Source: Lucifuga dentata
Taxonomy: Eukaryota > Chordata > Actinopteri > Ophidiiformes > Bythitidae
DNA length: 64,000 nt
Assembly (NCBI GenBank): GCA_014773175.1
Contig: VXCM01001266.1
Location: 173,449-237,448, forward strand
Direction of reading: 5' to 3'
Shown: one piece after another, positions 13,801-29,800 of the stretch
How positions within the stretch are numbered: position 1 is the stretch's first letter
Layout: each line of letters begins with the position of its first letter
Notes under the pieces: generated by a model
The model's input: only the letters and a program-made list of their open reading frames with translations
Database searches by the model: none
What the model was told of the DNA's origin: nothing
Translations under genes and position numbers: made by a program

Positions 13801-16800
13801 AACTAACTCCCTTAGTTTCCATTATTGATCTGTAGCACGGTAACTGGAATGATAATCAATTGAGACATCTCTATGAACTCTCCAACCCCGCAAATGAGGG
13901 AATTATAAAAAAAAAAAAAAAAAAAATAAGGAAGGAGGATCCATTTACGAGGGCTCAGGCTTGCTTATCATTGAATCAATATAAATAGAAAATTAATGCA
14001 AGTGTGTGCATGGCAAACAACAACCAAATAATCTGGGTGTGTGTCCACATTATGTATTCAACTATTGTATGTTTATTCATAAGCTCACGCAGGTTGGCAT
14101 TCCCTACGGTGCTGTGGTAGAGAGTTTAGGTTGTACTTTTGTGTAAATATAGATCCCTCCCACTAGGTAAAAGTTCTATTTATGCCTTAATAATGAGACA
14201 AAAAGACTACAAACAGCTTGTGAGTGACTGCATGACAACAAGCACACATACGAAGAAGACAATGAGATTGTTCCCCTCGTGCCAATACCCCCTCTCCTCC
14301 ATCTTGTGAGGCTAGTGGTTCTGTTACACGGTTCGGTNTCCCCTCGTGCCAATACCCCCTCTCCTCCATCTTGTGAGGCTAGTGGTTCTGTTACACGGTT
14401 CGGTGGTCGAGGCTTGCTCATGCCAAGCGGAGTAAGAGAACGCTTCCATTAAAATCAATTAAAGGTGCTAAACTGGTCATGTAAGCTAATTCTGAGTAAT
14501 GGGGAAGTGCTGTATTGCTTTTCACTTTCTATGTATCTGCACAGCCTTCTAACAAAGTAAAACTAAACCAGTTATAATATATGTATCAAGATTTTCTTGA
14601 AAACCGTGCAATTTAAAAGAGGAAATTTCATCAGGCAAACGACTTCCAGGCTGACATGAATTACCACAATAAAAAGTGAAAACAGTTACTGGCAAATCAT
14701 GGCTAAAAACAGATGGTGTCTGACACTTTGACAATTGAGAGCTTAAAAAACAAAACAAAACATTCAAGTGAACCCAACTTATCCTGTCTTTGAGATGAGT
14801 GATGTGCGTAAGAATGGCATAACCTGGAGGTTCAAATGATAGCAGTTTGTGTTTAGTTTGATTAACACCCACGCACTGTCACCAGAGTTAAATGATAACT
14901 TGGCTTTCAAAAGGATTCTTCATGTCAGCTGTCAAAACACCAAGCCCATTTATACAGAGCCACTGGCATCGTAATGACAGGGTGGTGATTAACTACTGCT
15001 TTTGACACAAAGACTCACAGCAGCCTTGCTGATCCATTAGACAGGTGACTGTGTTGACTCTGCTGGATCTCCATCTTACCTGTAAAAAGCTTGAGGTCTG
15101 TGGGTTCCATTTCTCCTCTGGTCTCCCATGCCATGTGTTGAGAATACTTAAACATACCTGAGGATGAAATACAAAGAAACAAAAATCTAAATTGTCATCA
15201 GTTTTCCTAAAAAATTAACCCTTTATTGCCATTATAATTTTACGAAAATGATGCTTGCCAACTTCAAGGCTGAAGTCATTGTCAACTAAATCCATTTTCT
15301 TTTCTGTTTAAGTCCCGTTTAAGTTCCTAATTCACAAATGCCAGCTTGTTTCTCATCCAGATTGAACCCAAAGTTGATTTGCTTGTTTAAAACATCACAT
15401 CTGCTTCAGATCACCATATAGATGCAATTAGAAGCTTCTGCAAAGCGCACAGCACGAATGGAGTGACCTGTCAAGTTGCTCGTAGTGTGAACATATGGTC
15501 AGGTTAAAGCAGATGAAAACTTCAACGTAACAAAAAGACAGCGAGTGGAAGTTTCACATCTCCAGGCAATAAACCTGTTATCCATCTACTTTCTCTTTCT
15601 TCCATTTATCCATCTCCCTCTTTGCTGTGCTGAATGACCCCTTGCCTCCCCGAGCTGTAACACCAACGTGGCGAGCCTCAGGTATTTCTTATAGCAGCTG
15701 NACCCCTTGCCTCCCCGAGCTGTAACACCAACGTGGCGAGCCTCAGGTATTTCTTATAGCAGCTGTCTAGGCCCATTATGAAAATACATGTGGACTGTCA
15801 GAAGCTGCCTAATGAGGTGCAGCAAATGGGGCGAGCTTCAGCACCCTGATCGCAGCTCCTCAATGGAAAGAAGCCAGGGCAGTGTATGAGCTATACATAC
15901 TGTGTTATAACGTCTGGCATCAGCCTTTGGCCGATATTAATTTCCAAGTGTCAAGCTTGAAATAAACTGGACAAGCTCATAGACTATTGAGAAACACTGG
16001 GTTAATTTGGCACTTTGTGACAGAATCTCCCCTAAGCCACGAGAGATCTTTTTTTCAAAAACTCTTGATATTGGACGCGTGATGGACAACCAGTTAGTTA
16101 TTTGTGTAGATATTTGAGTTTTACATGACATTATTGTCATGATATAACCAGCGTTTTCTACTCACTTTGCCATCGTTGTAGAGGTTAGGATTGAAGCGCA
16201 CACTGTGTCCTCCTGTGGTCTCCAGGTTGACCAGCGGTGGCGAGTTGGGGTAGTCCTGGGGAAAATACACATCAAACTCAAAGCAGCCATTGGCGTATGG
16301 GGTGTCGGCTGGACCCGTGATGAGAACCTAAGCACACAAAGGCAAGAAAGGCTTTAATACAAATAACCTAAGCGAACATGGTTATTAATCACAGTGAAAG
16401 AGAGTTAATTCAAGAAAGGTGGATGTTCTGATAGCAGGAAATCTGGATTAATTAATGGACAAACGGAAAAATCATAATGGAGAAACAATGTAATCAACAA
16501 TGCTAAAGAGTGAAATCAGAGGAGAGGAGAGAACAAGAACATTTCTATCTACATTACTTGTGGAATTTGGCACAAAATCCAATTTATTTCCTCACCAAAA
16601 GATATTACCTCATTAATCAAAGAAACTTAGAACTCAAACATGTATGTAAATATTACAAAATAAAAGAAAAAAAATTAAAAACCTGCATACAGTGGGAATT
16701 TAAAACCACAGTCCATAATTACAGGGTGTCATTCATTAGTGATCATGGCTTTCACAGCTTGATAAAAGATCGCAATAGTGGTTTATTCTTCTTGTTGATC

Positions 16801-19800
16801 TTGATACCCCAGCAAACTTTGACATCAGAAGTATGAGTCACATTCTATGCCGTCCATAAAAAGACTAATTGGTATCTGTAATGAATGACCAATCCCAAGC
16901 TGCTCATTCATTTTATACCCTACTATAGTGAATGAAACCATTAGCTGCTACAAAGAAACCCACTCTGAAAGTTACAGCATGCTTCACCAATACCCAACAT
17001 ACATCACCAATGCAGTCTGTTAAGGTGTTGCTGTGAGTTAGTGACCTAAGGTATATGATCAAATCCTGCACCCAAGGACTGTTCTGAAAAACTGGAGTTA
17101 GTGCTCCTTTAGCGTTTTGGTGGAGATAGGACAGGAACATTTTCAACATGTAAATTAAAATCAAATGTTACAGGATATTGTGGATATACTCCAAATCTGA
17201 AGTTGTAAATTCATATTTGAATCTTTAGAGCCTTTGTATTGAAGGTTAGCATATCTAGATAAAGGGAAAACTTTGTTGTATTCTGTTTTCTACGCTCTTG
17301 CTGATGAGAAGACTTTATTTAGAGCATTAGGGTTTTATCAGTGACAAAGGCGGGGTTTGCAGCCACATGCTAGTGCTGCGCTAACTGGCTATGATGATAG
17401 CAGAACTAATCTGCATGGGGGAGTCGCTACAGATTCAGATTTAATGATGGATGGATGGGGAGAAAGTAAGTCTCAAGGAGAAAAGGCTGGCGTCCTTTCA
17501 TCAACAAAAAAGGTGAACTGAGTGAAACATGAGACTTCATCTCAGCAGCTGTTTTTGATAGAGGCTCTAGCAGTAAAGGAATACCACTGAATAATAAATA
17601 TAAAGAATACAACGTTCTTCTAGAAGGTGTATAGGATCAGTTCTAAAAGAAACAGGGTTTTTTTTTTTTTTTCCCCAGAGAAATGCAACCATCCTGTCAA
17701 ATCCTTGTCAAAACCACTTCACTGTTCTTGAGTGCGTTGACAGGATTTGTAATGCTGTGATGACTCTGCAGCTACACTTGCAAGATTTCTTGAGGGCACT
17801 GAGCACCACTCATGCAGTAAGTTTATTATGACATGAACAGTCAAACCCGACACTTCCATTGCACTTTCCACTTCGCACCAAAGTGGGGTAAATTTGGAGT
17901 GTTAGCTTTCAAGACTGAGACCAACTGGCACTGTGACGCTAACTCAGGGATATAGAGGATAAATAGAAAGACAAAGAGGCACTGACCCTTCACAGATCAC
18001 AAGATTTCCACTTGAGCAACCAATGTCCTTTTCTGCTGACGCTGCTCTTTAAGACCACACCATTCTTGCTCCAGAATTACATTTTAGTAGGTTTGTATCA
18101 ATATGTTTGCATTGTTAAACACTGACAATAGGCTAAACTACACCTATACACACTGTATGACATTCTGTTATGGTTTCTATGTTGGTTTCAACTTGAGATT
18201 TTGTCGATGTTTTCATATCAACAAATTTGCACATTTATACAGTATATGATGACATGTTTGTGTGTTTCTAATGCAATTATGACTTCCCCTCATTTATTTA
18301 GAGTAAATGTGCTCTTTTGCCCCAACTGAGCTAACCAGATGAAGATTTTGACATTTAGCAAAGGAGACTTTGCCCGTTTATCATTTTGTGGGTTGAGAGC
18401 TCTTAATTAAATGTCACTGAGAGAATGAGTAAGAGCTGTCAGTGATGAGTTGTATGATAGAAACATCAGGCGTAGAAACACAGTCAAACTCTGCTGTTTT
18501 CGTAGATTACCTTCATGATGTCCAGTCTCTCCTCATCACAGCGGACAAAGACGCTGGATGAGGATGAAAGGGGAAGAGAGGTGGACAGGGTGACGGCTTC
18601 CTGGGCGAGGCGGCGTGATCGTGCTGCGCTGTTTGTATCACTGGCGTTCTTCACCTGAGACATGTAGTGATAGTTGACCTTGAACATCAGTTTCCCGTCC
18701 TCGTCCTCTGAGACCATCTCAAAGGTATCTGGCCACAGAAGAGACCACGGGAAGGAATTTAGCATTGTAATGTTGCTGAGAAGAACACACACCATTCATG
18801 CCTATGATGTTTGCAAAAACCAACCTGCCTTACTGCCTATGGTTACTCAAACAGTGTATTCATTTTATTTATCAGCCAGATTAGTGTCAGATTAGCTCTT
18901 GCTGAAATAAACATCATATATTTTGTAATTCTTGCAAAGCTATAAAGACATAAATGGCAACTTATACCTTTTCAATTTGGTTTTAACTTCATTTATCAGG
19001 CCAGTTAAACAATTAATCAGCCATAATATGAGGAGATTAAGCCCATTCTTTTATGCCACAGTCATATCCACTTTACTTTAAATGCAACGCTCAGCTCAAA
19101 ACCCTTTCTTGTTAGAGTTTCTCTCGTCAGTTTTTCTATTTTTATGCCATCCACATACCGAAACAAACCTGTTTACAGTCGTGTCATTTTCAATTACATC
19201 ATATGTCACGCTGCTTACAAAATCAATTGCAACATAGAAAGCCATGTGTAACTAATCACGGAATGGTTGAACAGAGAGTGATGGACAAGGCAAAAGGGAG
19301 GAGCCTGATGAGGAAGTAGCCTGAGCCTTCTTCCTTTTCAGACAACACAACATAATGTACCATATCAGAGAGCTGGAAGACAGGTGTGTGTGTGTGTGTT
19401 TGTGGGTGGGTGTGTGCGTGTGATAAATTTTTCTCCAAACATTACCCAGTGGCATGCAATATAAAAGTAGAGAAAACACTAGTCGAAGGCAGTTCAGGCA
19501 GTTCTTCAGTCCAGGCAGTTCTTAAGGATATAATGTCTTAAGAAAAAAAAAAAAACNAAAAAAAAAAAAACAACGTACACATACAGAAGCATACATATTG
19601 AAAAGCAAATAATAAACTCACCAAACTGTAGCTTCTTCACGGCAGCTACATATTTTTCCTCTAGGGAGCGTAGGATGGACAGGGGTTTGGGCCGGATTGA
19701 CACCTTCCGAGAAGACTCTACCAGCTTCCTCTCTGGTGGGGTTCAGGAAGCAGGGAGAGAATCATGAGAATCAACATCAACAGGAGGTGGAGGAGGGTAA

Positions 19801-22800
19801 ACTGTGTGTAACCGTGGCAGAAAACAATCAGCTTCAGAAGTCTTCCCTTGTGAGAAAGCTGCAGGGCCTGTCTGCCACTGGACCATTTATCACTAAACTC
19901 ACCGTTGCTAGAAACTGGTTACAATCTTTGCACTAATCTTTGGAAAACAGCAACACACACATGCAGGTACACACACAAACAAACAAAGCAGAAATGCTAG
20001 AGGAAATGACTCCAGAACACAAATTTAACATGGCTTGTTGTGACAGTATCCACAATCTTGATTGATGTAAAGATTGTTTCTACACAAAATGCGTTTCTCA
20101 AAAAAAGATGTCGGCAAGGTCGTGCAGAGTTTAAGATCTTTTCGAGGCCAGTCAGAAATGAAATTCTAAAGTGAAAAGAGTAAAATTAAAAAACAAATGT
20201 AAAGTTTACAGGACTGATGGAATGAACTATAATTCACATCAGGACCATTTTCTCTGCAGTATAATCGTAAAACTTTAAGTAACTCAACTGCTCCCCCATC
20301 CCAAATATTTGTTTCTGCAATATTTGATGCATATTTGAGGCAAATTATGTTAAACATGATTCTCTTAGAAGAGCTTTCATAATATTAGAAAGTGAGGGAG
20401 GGCTGTTCATATAGTCCTTTATCTGTCTGTTTGGTTAGCACACACTGGACTGAACCATTAGTCTGTTCAGTATTATCAGCACTTCAGAGGAACGCTTCCC
20501 CTCCTCAGTCAATACTATTCAGCTTATAGTCAATCGTGGCTATTTTCAGATGTATTTTGTTTAAGATTTAGTACTAATTAAATGACTACACATCAATCCA
20601 GGCCCTCTTTTTGCGAACCACACGCATTACAACTCTGCATGATGTGCGATTCCCAAGGCCTTTATCATATGGATTTCTTTATGGAAAGTGACATTACATT
20701 GATCTTTATCTGTACAGCCCACCCCACATGCACAGACTTCCACCCCCAACTAATGGCCAACTGCCCACCTTAGTGATCGGTTGGACAGCCATTTACATGG
20801 CTTGAGCATAAGAATTCTCCTGAGGGAGCTGAAAGAAATGGGAGGGTGGGGTCTGATTAATATTGCATACTATGTCGCAACAAGGTAATAGGGGAGGGCG
20901 TAATATTCCATCATGCAGAGGACGCGTTACTGATGGTGTTGGTTTCTTAAGGTGACTAATGGGTAGCTGGAATACTTTCATTCTCTTTCTTTCCCTCTCA
21001 TAAACACAAAACATTTTAAGACATGTCTACTCGCCCTTTCTAATCCTTCAAAAGCAGATTCACCTGCAGCAAAGTTTAAGGAACTATCTGCCTCCACGTG
21101 GCCTAGAAAAGGTGCAAAAAAAGGCAAATGTGAAGAAAGTTTGGGATGTCGTTTTTAATTAAGATCCCAAAGTTTCATGTCCTTCAATTGCTTTGAGTAA
21201 TGGATTACACTAATTTAAAAATCCTGCTCCTAAATTTCAAAGCACTGAACTCCGCCATCCAAATAACATTTTTGATTGTCTCAGACATTGTACATTGCTC
21301 TCAACATTATTTTTAGAATGACATGTTATTCTGAAATTAGCTATAGCTCCAAATCCCAAAATTTCATCCCAACTCAATGCTCAATAATGAGCTGAGAAGC
21401 TAAGCTGAGGCCCTTTCCATGATGTCACCCCCCCCNCCCCCCCCCCCCACATTGGGAGACCAAAAGGTCATACGGTTTGGTCAATGTCATTTCCAAAGCG
21501 GTTTCAGAAAAGAAAAAGAAAAAAAAACCTAAGTGAGTTTGACATATAATCAGGTTAAAATTCCGAAAATGGGCCAGTGGTGTCACAAACTAAGATTAAA
21601 AGTCATACGGGCTGCAGTCAATCACAGCTGAGGGAATTCAGAGTTTTTGGCAAGCTAAACTTGGAGACCCATTTTCTTGTCCTTGCACCAAGAGGGCAGG
21701 ACACAATGGAGGCACAGAGAGAAAAAATGTTGAGAAGTAGGAGAGCTAAGCCCTACTGAAATAACTCAAGTTGAAAGAATGGAAATTAAAAATATTGGAA
21801 GAGAGCCAATAAGGTTTTTAAGTCAGGAAAATGGAACAGTTTGAGACAATGGCAATGACTTTGCAAAAATGACCATCTAAAATCTTGCTATGAACACACA
21901 CTTTTTGCAGCAATATTTTTTGTAGAGATGAACATTTCTGATCAAAACCCTAAACTCAAATAAATTTTACACATAATTGGGTTTGGTTTGGGTTCAAAAG
22001 TATTACTATTACTGCAAATACTTGAGTTTTCAGAATTCCATTCAGCAATTCATTTAAAGTTATAACACATCAAATATCAACTGCTGCAGTGTTTGGTCAT
22101 AAAGCAAGATGCCTAAAGCGTAAATGTGTGTTGTGTGTGTGTGGTTATATATATACACAGAGCAATACATACCCTGATTGGCCTGCCGTAGGCTGGTGGT
22201 AGCAGCGTAGACTATCTCAGCTGTCCTCTGGATGTCAGGCACCAATAGAGTCAAACCCTCAGGCTCTGGATCTGAACTATCTGTCTTCACCACACCTTTA
22301 CTCTTATCTTTCTTTGACCTGGAACCAAGACAAATACAAAACATTGCATTCATACTCTAATATTGTATGTCATTCTCCAGATTGTAGAGTTCCAGTGTTA
22401 ATTAAATTTGAAACATTTACAGGTGGTTGTCAGCAACATAACACACATTGCGGGTAGTATTTATTGCTTAAACATGCAAAATCACCAGCATTGTCCTTTA
22501 AATTTGTCCTTAAATATATCAAATTATTTTTGCTGGCACAACAGCTGGCCCACTCACATCCCAAAATCCGCATCCAGCTGTGGATGGCGACATTGGTGCA
22601 TGCCCCTCAGCTGGCCCTAAACCTACTGCTCCTGAATCTGCCCTGACAGTTTATTAGACTAAATTGCACCAGCCAGACTACGACTAGACTGGGTGAGACA
22701 TTTGCCCCAAGGCTCGTATTTCATTAAAGTTTCTGTGCGTGGGGTGTGAGATCCACTGCAAGTGTGTGAGTTCAAACCTCAGTGTGTGTCTGTGTGTGAG

Positions 22801-23772
22801 GGTGCTGTAAATCTGTAATGATATCTATCCATACTGGGGCTCTTACTCTATCCTTTAGTGGTGTTTTTCCACTGGCTTGGTTATAACTGTGATCATATGC
22901 ATTTCCCCCCATTTCACCTGAGGCGATTGGTGTATGTGTCCACACATGTCTTCATCTTGGCCAGCAGCATTCCCACAGAGGTCTGTCCCTCAGAGTGTTC
23001 ATCTTCCTCTTCTTCCTCATCTTGGCTCAGGTCCCCAGACAGAGGCAGCAGCAGAGGAACCAGGGAAGTGCAGGTGGAAATGGCTCTGAGCAGCTCCAGC
23101 AGAGCCCGATATAGGGGCACATGGCGTGCCATATCCAAGACTGCGGAGAGATAAAACAGGTCATTAGATTATCAGAAGACAGAGGAACCTAAAAATATCA
23201 AATGGGTTCTCCCTCTTTTTCCTAAATGGATGCTTAAAGCAGCCATCAGCCTATCTTGGGAAGAACACTTTGAAACTAAAAATGTGAAAATACTGCAAGC
23301 ATTGATTATGCACAAAGAAGGCTGTATAGGGAATGTTTAAAAAACTACAAGCGCACAGACCTCATTTGGTTTAAAAAAAAAAACTTCTCTGCCTTTTCAG
23401 GGTTGCAAATAACTGATGTGAGAAAAGAAAATATTAACAGAGGACTTATAATTCCAGATACTATATTAACTTTGCTTTTTATAAGACTATAATAAAGCAT
23501 TCAGTTTGAGAAAACATGACAGAACCTTTGATCACCTGGCCTGAAATTATGGTGTTTGTAATGTGAAAAATCTATAATACATTGAAAAGTATAATAATAC
23601 CAGTAACGGACAAAATGACAAATGCTATGCTCGGGGGAAATCCTCAGGTGATTGAAAAATGAATTTAAAAAAAATAGAAGTCAACTACACAAGCAAGTAA
23701 ATTTATGACAGAGACAGAAAGCAAAAATCACCACAAAGTTCTGCAAAATGGTACTTGTAAGGTATGTATACT

Positions 23773-23825
<53 letters not shown>

Positions 23826-26800
23826 GGGTATATATAACTGTGATAGCCAACAGTTTACCTTGGTTGTTTTCTAAATGTTGAATTGTATTGCATCTCCTTC
23901 ACAAACTAAACCAGACAGCTTCTACTTCTCACCCACATTGAAGGCCTGAAATAACAGGCTGAGGATCGCCCTGAAGCAGAGTCAGCCGAGCCTCGTGCTA
24001 AAACAAGGTTCATGCTTAGCAGCAGGGATGCTGGTAAAAGAATACCAAAACAAACAAAGCAACAAACAAAAAAGATTCTCTCAAACTGCTTCTATATTCC
24101 TTTTCTGCATTTGTGATATTAAAGAATCATACCATCCATTGTACGTTTGAGCCTAATATACTCAATTTTCATACACGTACGGTTACTGATAATCATTTCC
24201 CAAAGGATAAAACCGTATTTCAGCTTTCCTGATATTTTGCAAAACCTCTTAATCTTTCAAAATCAAATACTGAAGTGATACACCCACCTTAAAAATTGAT
24301 GTTTTGCCTGCTAATAGTTATGCAGCCTTATGAAGTCATGATCATTACAATTTTTCAATAAATGCAGGTCTTCTTTTGGGACTATATTCCCCGGTGGAGA
24401 CATACATTCACTCTACGCTTTTTATTGCACTTAAATGCTAAAATTACGATACTTCGAAAAAACCTGAATACACGTGTTATTCGCAATGATGGATTACCTA
24501 TCCCAAGGATGTTTCAAGTATCAACAAGTTGATTTTAATAATGTACTAGAATGAACTGAAACCAATGGCAGTCTGGAAGGCAGGAAAAACATTTTTTTAA
24601 CTCACCATTCCAGTAGTATGCTTTGGGAAATGATTGTAAGTACCTTACATGTATGAAAATTGAATATACTTGGTTCAAACATGTAAAATGGGTGGTACGG
24701 TTAACTTTGAATATCAGAACATAGACCATGTACAATTGGCCACAATAGGACAGTTGGGGTGACGAGGTGAAGTTTATTGATTGTGAATTGGGGCTTTAAT
24801 AATCACAATAATATTTTTACCTCCACATTTAGGGATGAAAGTGAAATGTAATTTTAACAAGTGAAAAAAATGTAACATTTATGAATCTAATGTCAACTGA
24901 CAATTTTCTGTGAAATCAAACTCGCATTGAATTTCCAGTTCAATAAAATTGTGTTTGTTTTTCCCTGTGAAATATAATCCAGACAGGGACACAACCTGCT
25001 GTACCAACTAAATCAGATGGAGGTCTGTGCAGGTCAGGCTGGACTGCAGCAGATGTTGGCAGCCCCCGTTGTTTTTCCAAGCCTGCAGATGGCCACGGGC
25101 AGTTATGTTGTAACGTGCCGCCATAGTTTAATATCCAGTTTGTAAATCATTTAATTTTTTTTATATTACATTGAAACAGCATATTACAGGAATGTTTTGC
25201 AGGAATAATCAATCAGGTGTCAACAATAATTTGGGAAAAGGAGATGGCAGCTTCCAGCTTGGTTTAGTACAATGGATCCTGGGACTGGGCAGGTGTTGCA
25301 GAAAATCCTATGGATGTAGGTGGTTATAGTGTGTACATATGATTGTAAAATTTCATCGAAGGGAAAACACTCCACAGAACTGCCTGTGCTGATTGCAAGG
25401 TGATCTGTCAAATGTAACACTCAAGCAAAGACTGTGTTGCATCAAAGATGACAGCAGAATGAAAGTGGGTTTTGAGACATGCCTCTAAAAGGTCAGATTG
25501 TGTTGATGCTAAAATGAACAAACGGCCCGGGAAAAATTGCTTGACAGATGTCATAGATGATTCAGCACTGGCTCACTTTTCAACCACTGTCTGTCCGCTG
25601 CATCCAGCAACACTTCCAACACGAGCAAATCAGATCCAAGGCTCTTCTGAGACTGAAGTTAGCATTAAAAGGCTGATCGTGTAAACCGTACAATTTTCTG
25701 AGAGAGGCTGTCTAGTGTATGTGGAGGTACTTGGAGATCTATGTGCTTGCCTTTGACTGTCAGCCTCAAAATAAATAGTACCGCTCTTGTTGTGGCTCCC
25801 AGACTATTTTACATTTATATTGAAATTCCCAGCTCCCCTCCGTCTTTTCCCAACATCTAAACACTACTGACCTCCCAGGGCTTTAATCTGCTCTCAGATC
25901 CTTTAAACGGTGTCTTTGATGGCACCAAGCATGGAATCCCAATCCCTTCAAAATACATTTATGTAATTACTCTCAGTGTTTGTGTGTAAGTCATCAAAAT
26001 TCCTCCTCCTCCTCCTCTGCGTCAATGTCAGACTCCCCTCGTCTGTGGGTAATAAATGCCAAGCACACCCTACTGAAAGAGAAGGGAATAAAAAGGAGGG
26101 GGGGCAGGAGATCTGCAAAGACATTTTAGATGCAGTCCTTATTTTAACAAATGAGAAAGAAACAAGGATAGGAACGGAAGGACAGTGCTGCGTTCCATAG
26201 ACCACAGACAACTTTCATTCTCACAAGAGATAAGATAATTTTTTGCCTCGTCTCAAGTGATTCCAAACAATACAACAGTTCTCATCAATACCTCTCAAGG
26301 ATGTTTTTTTGAGCCTTGTGCTCTGCTTTTCGCTAGTCAAGTGATTTCAGAGTTGATATGGTGGCAAGCCCATATCAGTTTAGAGGTGGCAGAGTTTAAA
26401 CTGCTCAAAAGCTCAGTATCACTGCAGAATGTTTAAAGGTTGTAGGATTGGATTTTGATAAACACTTTGTTGCAAAATTAAAGTTGTTTACAAAATCAAG
26501 AATATTTTAGTCATTCACTCATGCCACTATCTAAATGAGTTGAAATTAAAAGGCAAATTTATCAACTCAAGTATAATATTATTATTAATAATATTATAAT
26601 AATATTATTATAATATTATTATTATTATAATATTATATATTATCATCATATATTTTGTCATTGCTTTGATCACAGGCCCTGCAAATTAAGCGTGGCATCA
26701 CAAAAGAAGAAATGAAATGCAGATACATTTGTGAAGATCTATCAGATATTTTAATATATTCCCTATACGATTTTCACTTCAATTATCAATTATATTTCTC

Positions 26801-29800
26801 TATAAATTTAATCATGTATCTATGTATTTCCTCCACTCTTATTCCCGGTTTAATAACACAATAAAATGGTCGCGGGGGTCTCAAGGCAATGTAAAATTCC
26901 ATTATTTTTTATGGCATCCAATAACTAAAGAGAACCACTTCCATTAACTAATGTTATTACATTCATTTTTTCCATCACATTATGAATAGTTGGGCTTCTG
27001 CTACAACTGAGCTTACAATAAAAATCATAAGTGACAGATTTGTAAAATTCCTTGACATTCCCTGATTTCCCTACCAATGGTATCAAAATCACTTAATTTC
27101 CCTAACTGGTCATTAAAACTTTTGAAGAAATTGTAGAAATTCCATGACCGACTGGAAGCCTGTGGGAATCATGATGTATAGATAAGAGCAGAGAGAAAAA
27201 CCCAACCCTGTTCCCTTTTTAGCCACAGGATAAGTGGCAGCCCAAACAAACTGGACATCTATCATAGTTATGATTATCTTGGCAGTGCTGACCTGCAGTC
27301 ATAGCGGAGCTGGGAACAGAGAGCCTTGACTCACTGTGATTTAGGGCCTTATGGGGGCCATACATAGATGGGTTCTATGCGTAGCCATGTTGGATGTGCA
27401 GGCTGATTAATAGTTAAAGAGGGGCTTCTAGACCTGCACAGAAGCAGCTGACGATGAGGTAGCCTGGCTTGTAAGGGATTCTTGAAATAAAGGCATTAAT
27501 GCTGGATTTTAATGTCTCCCTATCCGCCCATGTAGCCTCACCTAGTGTCAAATCAATTGCCTTGCTGAAACAGAGTGTTGAAAAGTTGCATCAGAAATCA
27601 GGTTGTGAATCATCGAGATACACCAACACAACACAACCGCTAATGTAATGATGTGCAAGTTAAAGGCAGAGAGGGATCAAGCTTTAGATTTAGATTTTGT
27701 AACTTGTCCTGTTGACTGCCAAGACATTGAAAAGGTGAGAGGTTTCTCAACAGAGCAAGACGTGGGGGGGGGGCCCGAGAGCAGACAACAAAGAGCAGTG
27801 TAAAAAAGTAGCAGTTGACAGAAGGATTCAAACTGAAGCGTTGAATCCACAAGAGGCGAGGGATGAGCACAGCACAGCAGCTGTGACTTCATGTGGAGGA
27901 ACAGGAGGAAAACGTATGGATGCTTGCTCCTACTTATATAGGTAGAAAATTGCTGTGCATTTGTCTTTGCGGAGATGTGGAACAGTACTTCTACATTCAG
28001 CCGTTTAAAAGCTTTGCCCAAGATGAGAAAAAGGAAGCATTTTGTCAGTATTTCTGCTGTTTTTGAGAAAAGTATCACGATCAACACAAACACTGTTAAC
28101 CGTTGAACTACTCTGCAGTTGGGGGGGGAGAGGCAGTCAGTTTGTGACATTCAGACTCAACTCACCATAAAGTTACAGAACTGAATTCAATGCCACAGGC
28201 AATGTTTTTCTTTTCCTTCCAATGATGTTGGAATGTGTTCTTTTTAAAGCAAGCCAAAAATAAATAAATAAAAAATTCTTCAAACTAATGAAAAATGAAA
28301 CAGTTCTGCTTCACTAGCTAATTTAAAATATCATCATCTGTGAACAGTTTTTGAAATTTAAGGACCACTTACTGTAAAAGTCGCCACAGGAAACTCACAA
28401 TCAAAAGCTGAAACTTTTAAAATGTTTTGCTAATAAAAGATATTTAACTTTATTTCATTCTCATTTCTTTTATATCAAGTGATTACAGATGGAAAGACTG
28501 AAGTTTATTTCTGCACGATGAAAGCACCGTTACCTGGCCTTGTGTGACCTTGTCGACCTGAGCTTCCGCCGTCCTGCCAAGTCAACTGTAGGTGCTGCTG
28601 GGATTCATGTGCAAACCATCTGTTTATCTAATTAATCACTAAACACAAAGCTTTTATGGACAATGTTAATCTAAAAACACTATTCCTGTGTTGTTGGCCT
28701 CTCTCTCTGGCTGAGAATTTGAAATTCAATAAGGCACAGAAAGAAAAAATAAGATGAAAGCATTAGAATATGCTATACAGCAAAACAGGAAGGACTACCA
28801 CTGCATACATATTCACCACCAGTTGCAGCAGAACTCCGACATCTCCTTCTGATGTGTCATTTTTATTTAATGTGGCTGAATTCTTATTTGTGTTACGTGC
28901 ACACCAACAGCAGGGCTTCTGTTGTGTATGCACCAACACATCTGTGGAGACAGGCTGCTGGTATTGCTGCCTGTCCTTCCCTCAGACAGCTGAGTGACGG
29001 CAGCCCAGCATGGAGGCTTTGTGTCCACTCTGGCTCCAGCATTGTCGGTGGCAGCCAAAGCCACGGACAATGCTCTTCTAAATGCCATCATCCAGCACAA
29101 GGTTGGTGTGTTTGTAACAAAATATTTTCATCACACAGTGTGTTATTTTGCTTTAAAGTGTGTTGCCACAGAAAATATTAACTTTATGGAAATCTTTGTG
29201 TCAGTGAACTAAGGACTACTCCATTCTTACGTGTCATCATCCTCTGTCTTTCTTGCTTGTCTCTGACATCATATCCTTTTAGAATCCTGTCCGAATATGA
29301 ACAAAAAAAATTTAATTTTCATTACTGAATGGCCACATAACTTAAACCTGGAAATAGCTATGAAAATTCACCACAGGCAAACCACATGCCATCCTCCTAT
29401 CTGATCTCAAACAGAAAAATTCTAATTAACTCTCAAACCCTGTTGTCCACTCAGTGTGTCTTTTTTCCTCCAATTTTCCACTAATTCTGCCTTGTTGTCC
29501 CTTGTGGAGATGGAAAAAGTCATGTAATTAAATCCGACAGACTGACGTTTGGTATTTTACTGGAAACCTAAGATTGGGGGGGGGGNGGGGGGGGGGGGTG
29601 TCCATATACAGAACACAGAGGAGTTTTAAAAGGGCCTTGTTAAAAGGTGACCACCTCTATGCTGATAAACTAATGTTAAGCAAAGTAGGTTATTCTGATG
29701 TGAAGTACTGTTTGAGAAACAAACAAAGCAAATTTTATGCATCACAGAATCAAATCTAATGAGTGCAGAATCAATGACAAAAAATTACTTTTGTCAAAAT

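Noticed and set aside
27677..28150. Minus-strand ORF of 157 codons in the giant birc6 intron
   Set aside because: Same strand as birc6 but no match to any BIRC6 segment, and exons W16 and W17 already join in phase without it. Composition is that of translated A/T-rich intron.
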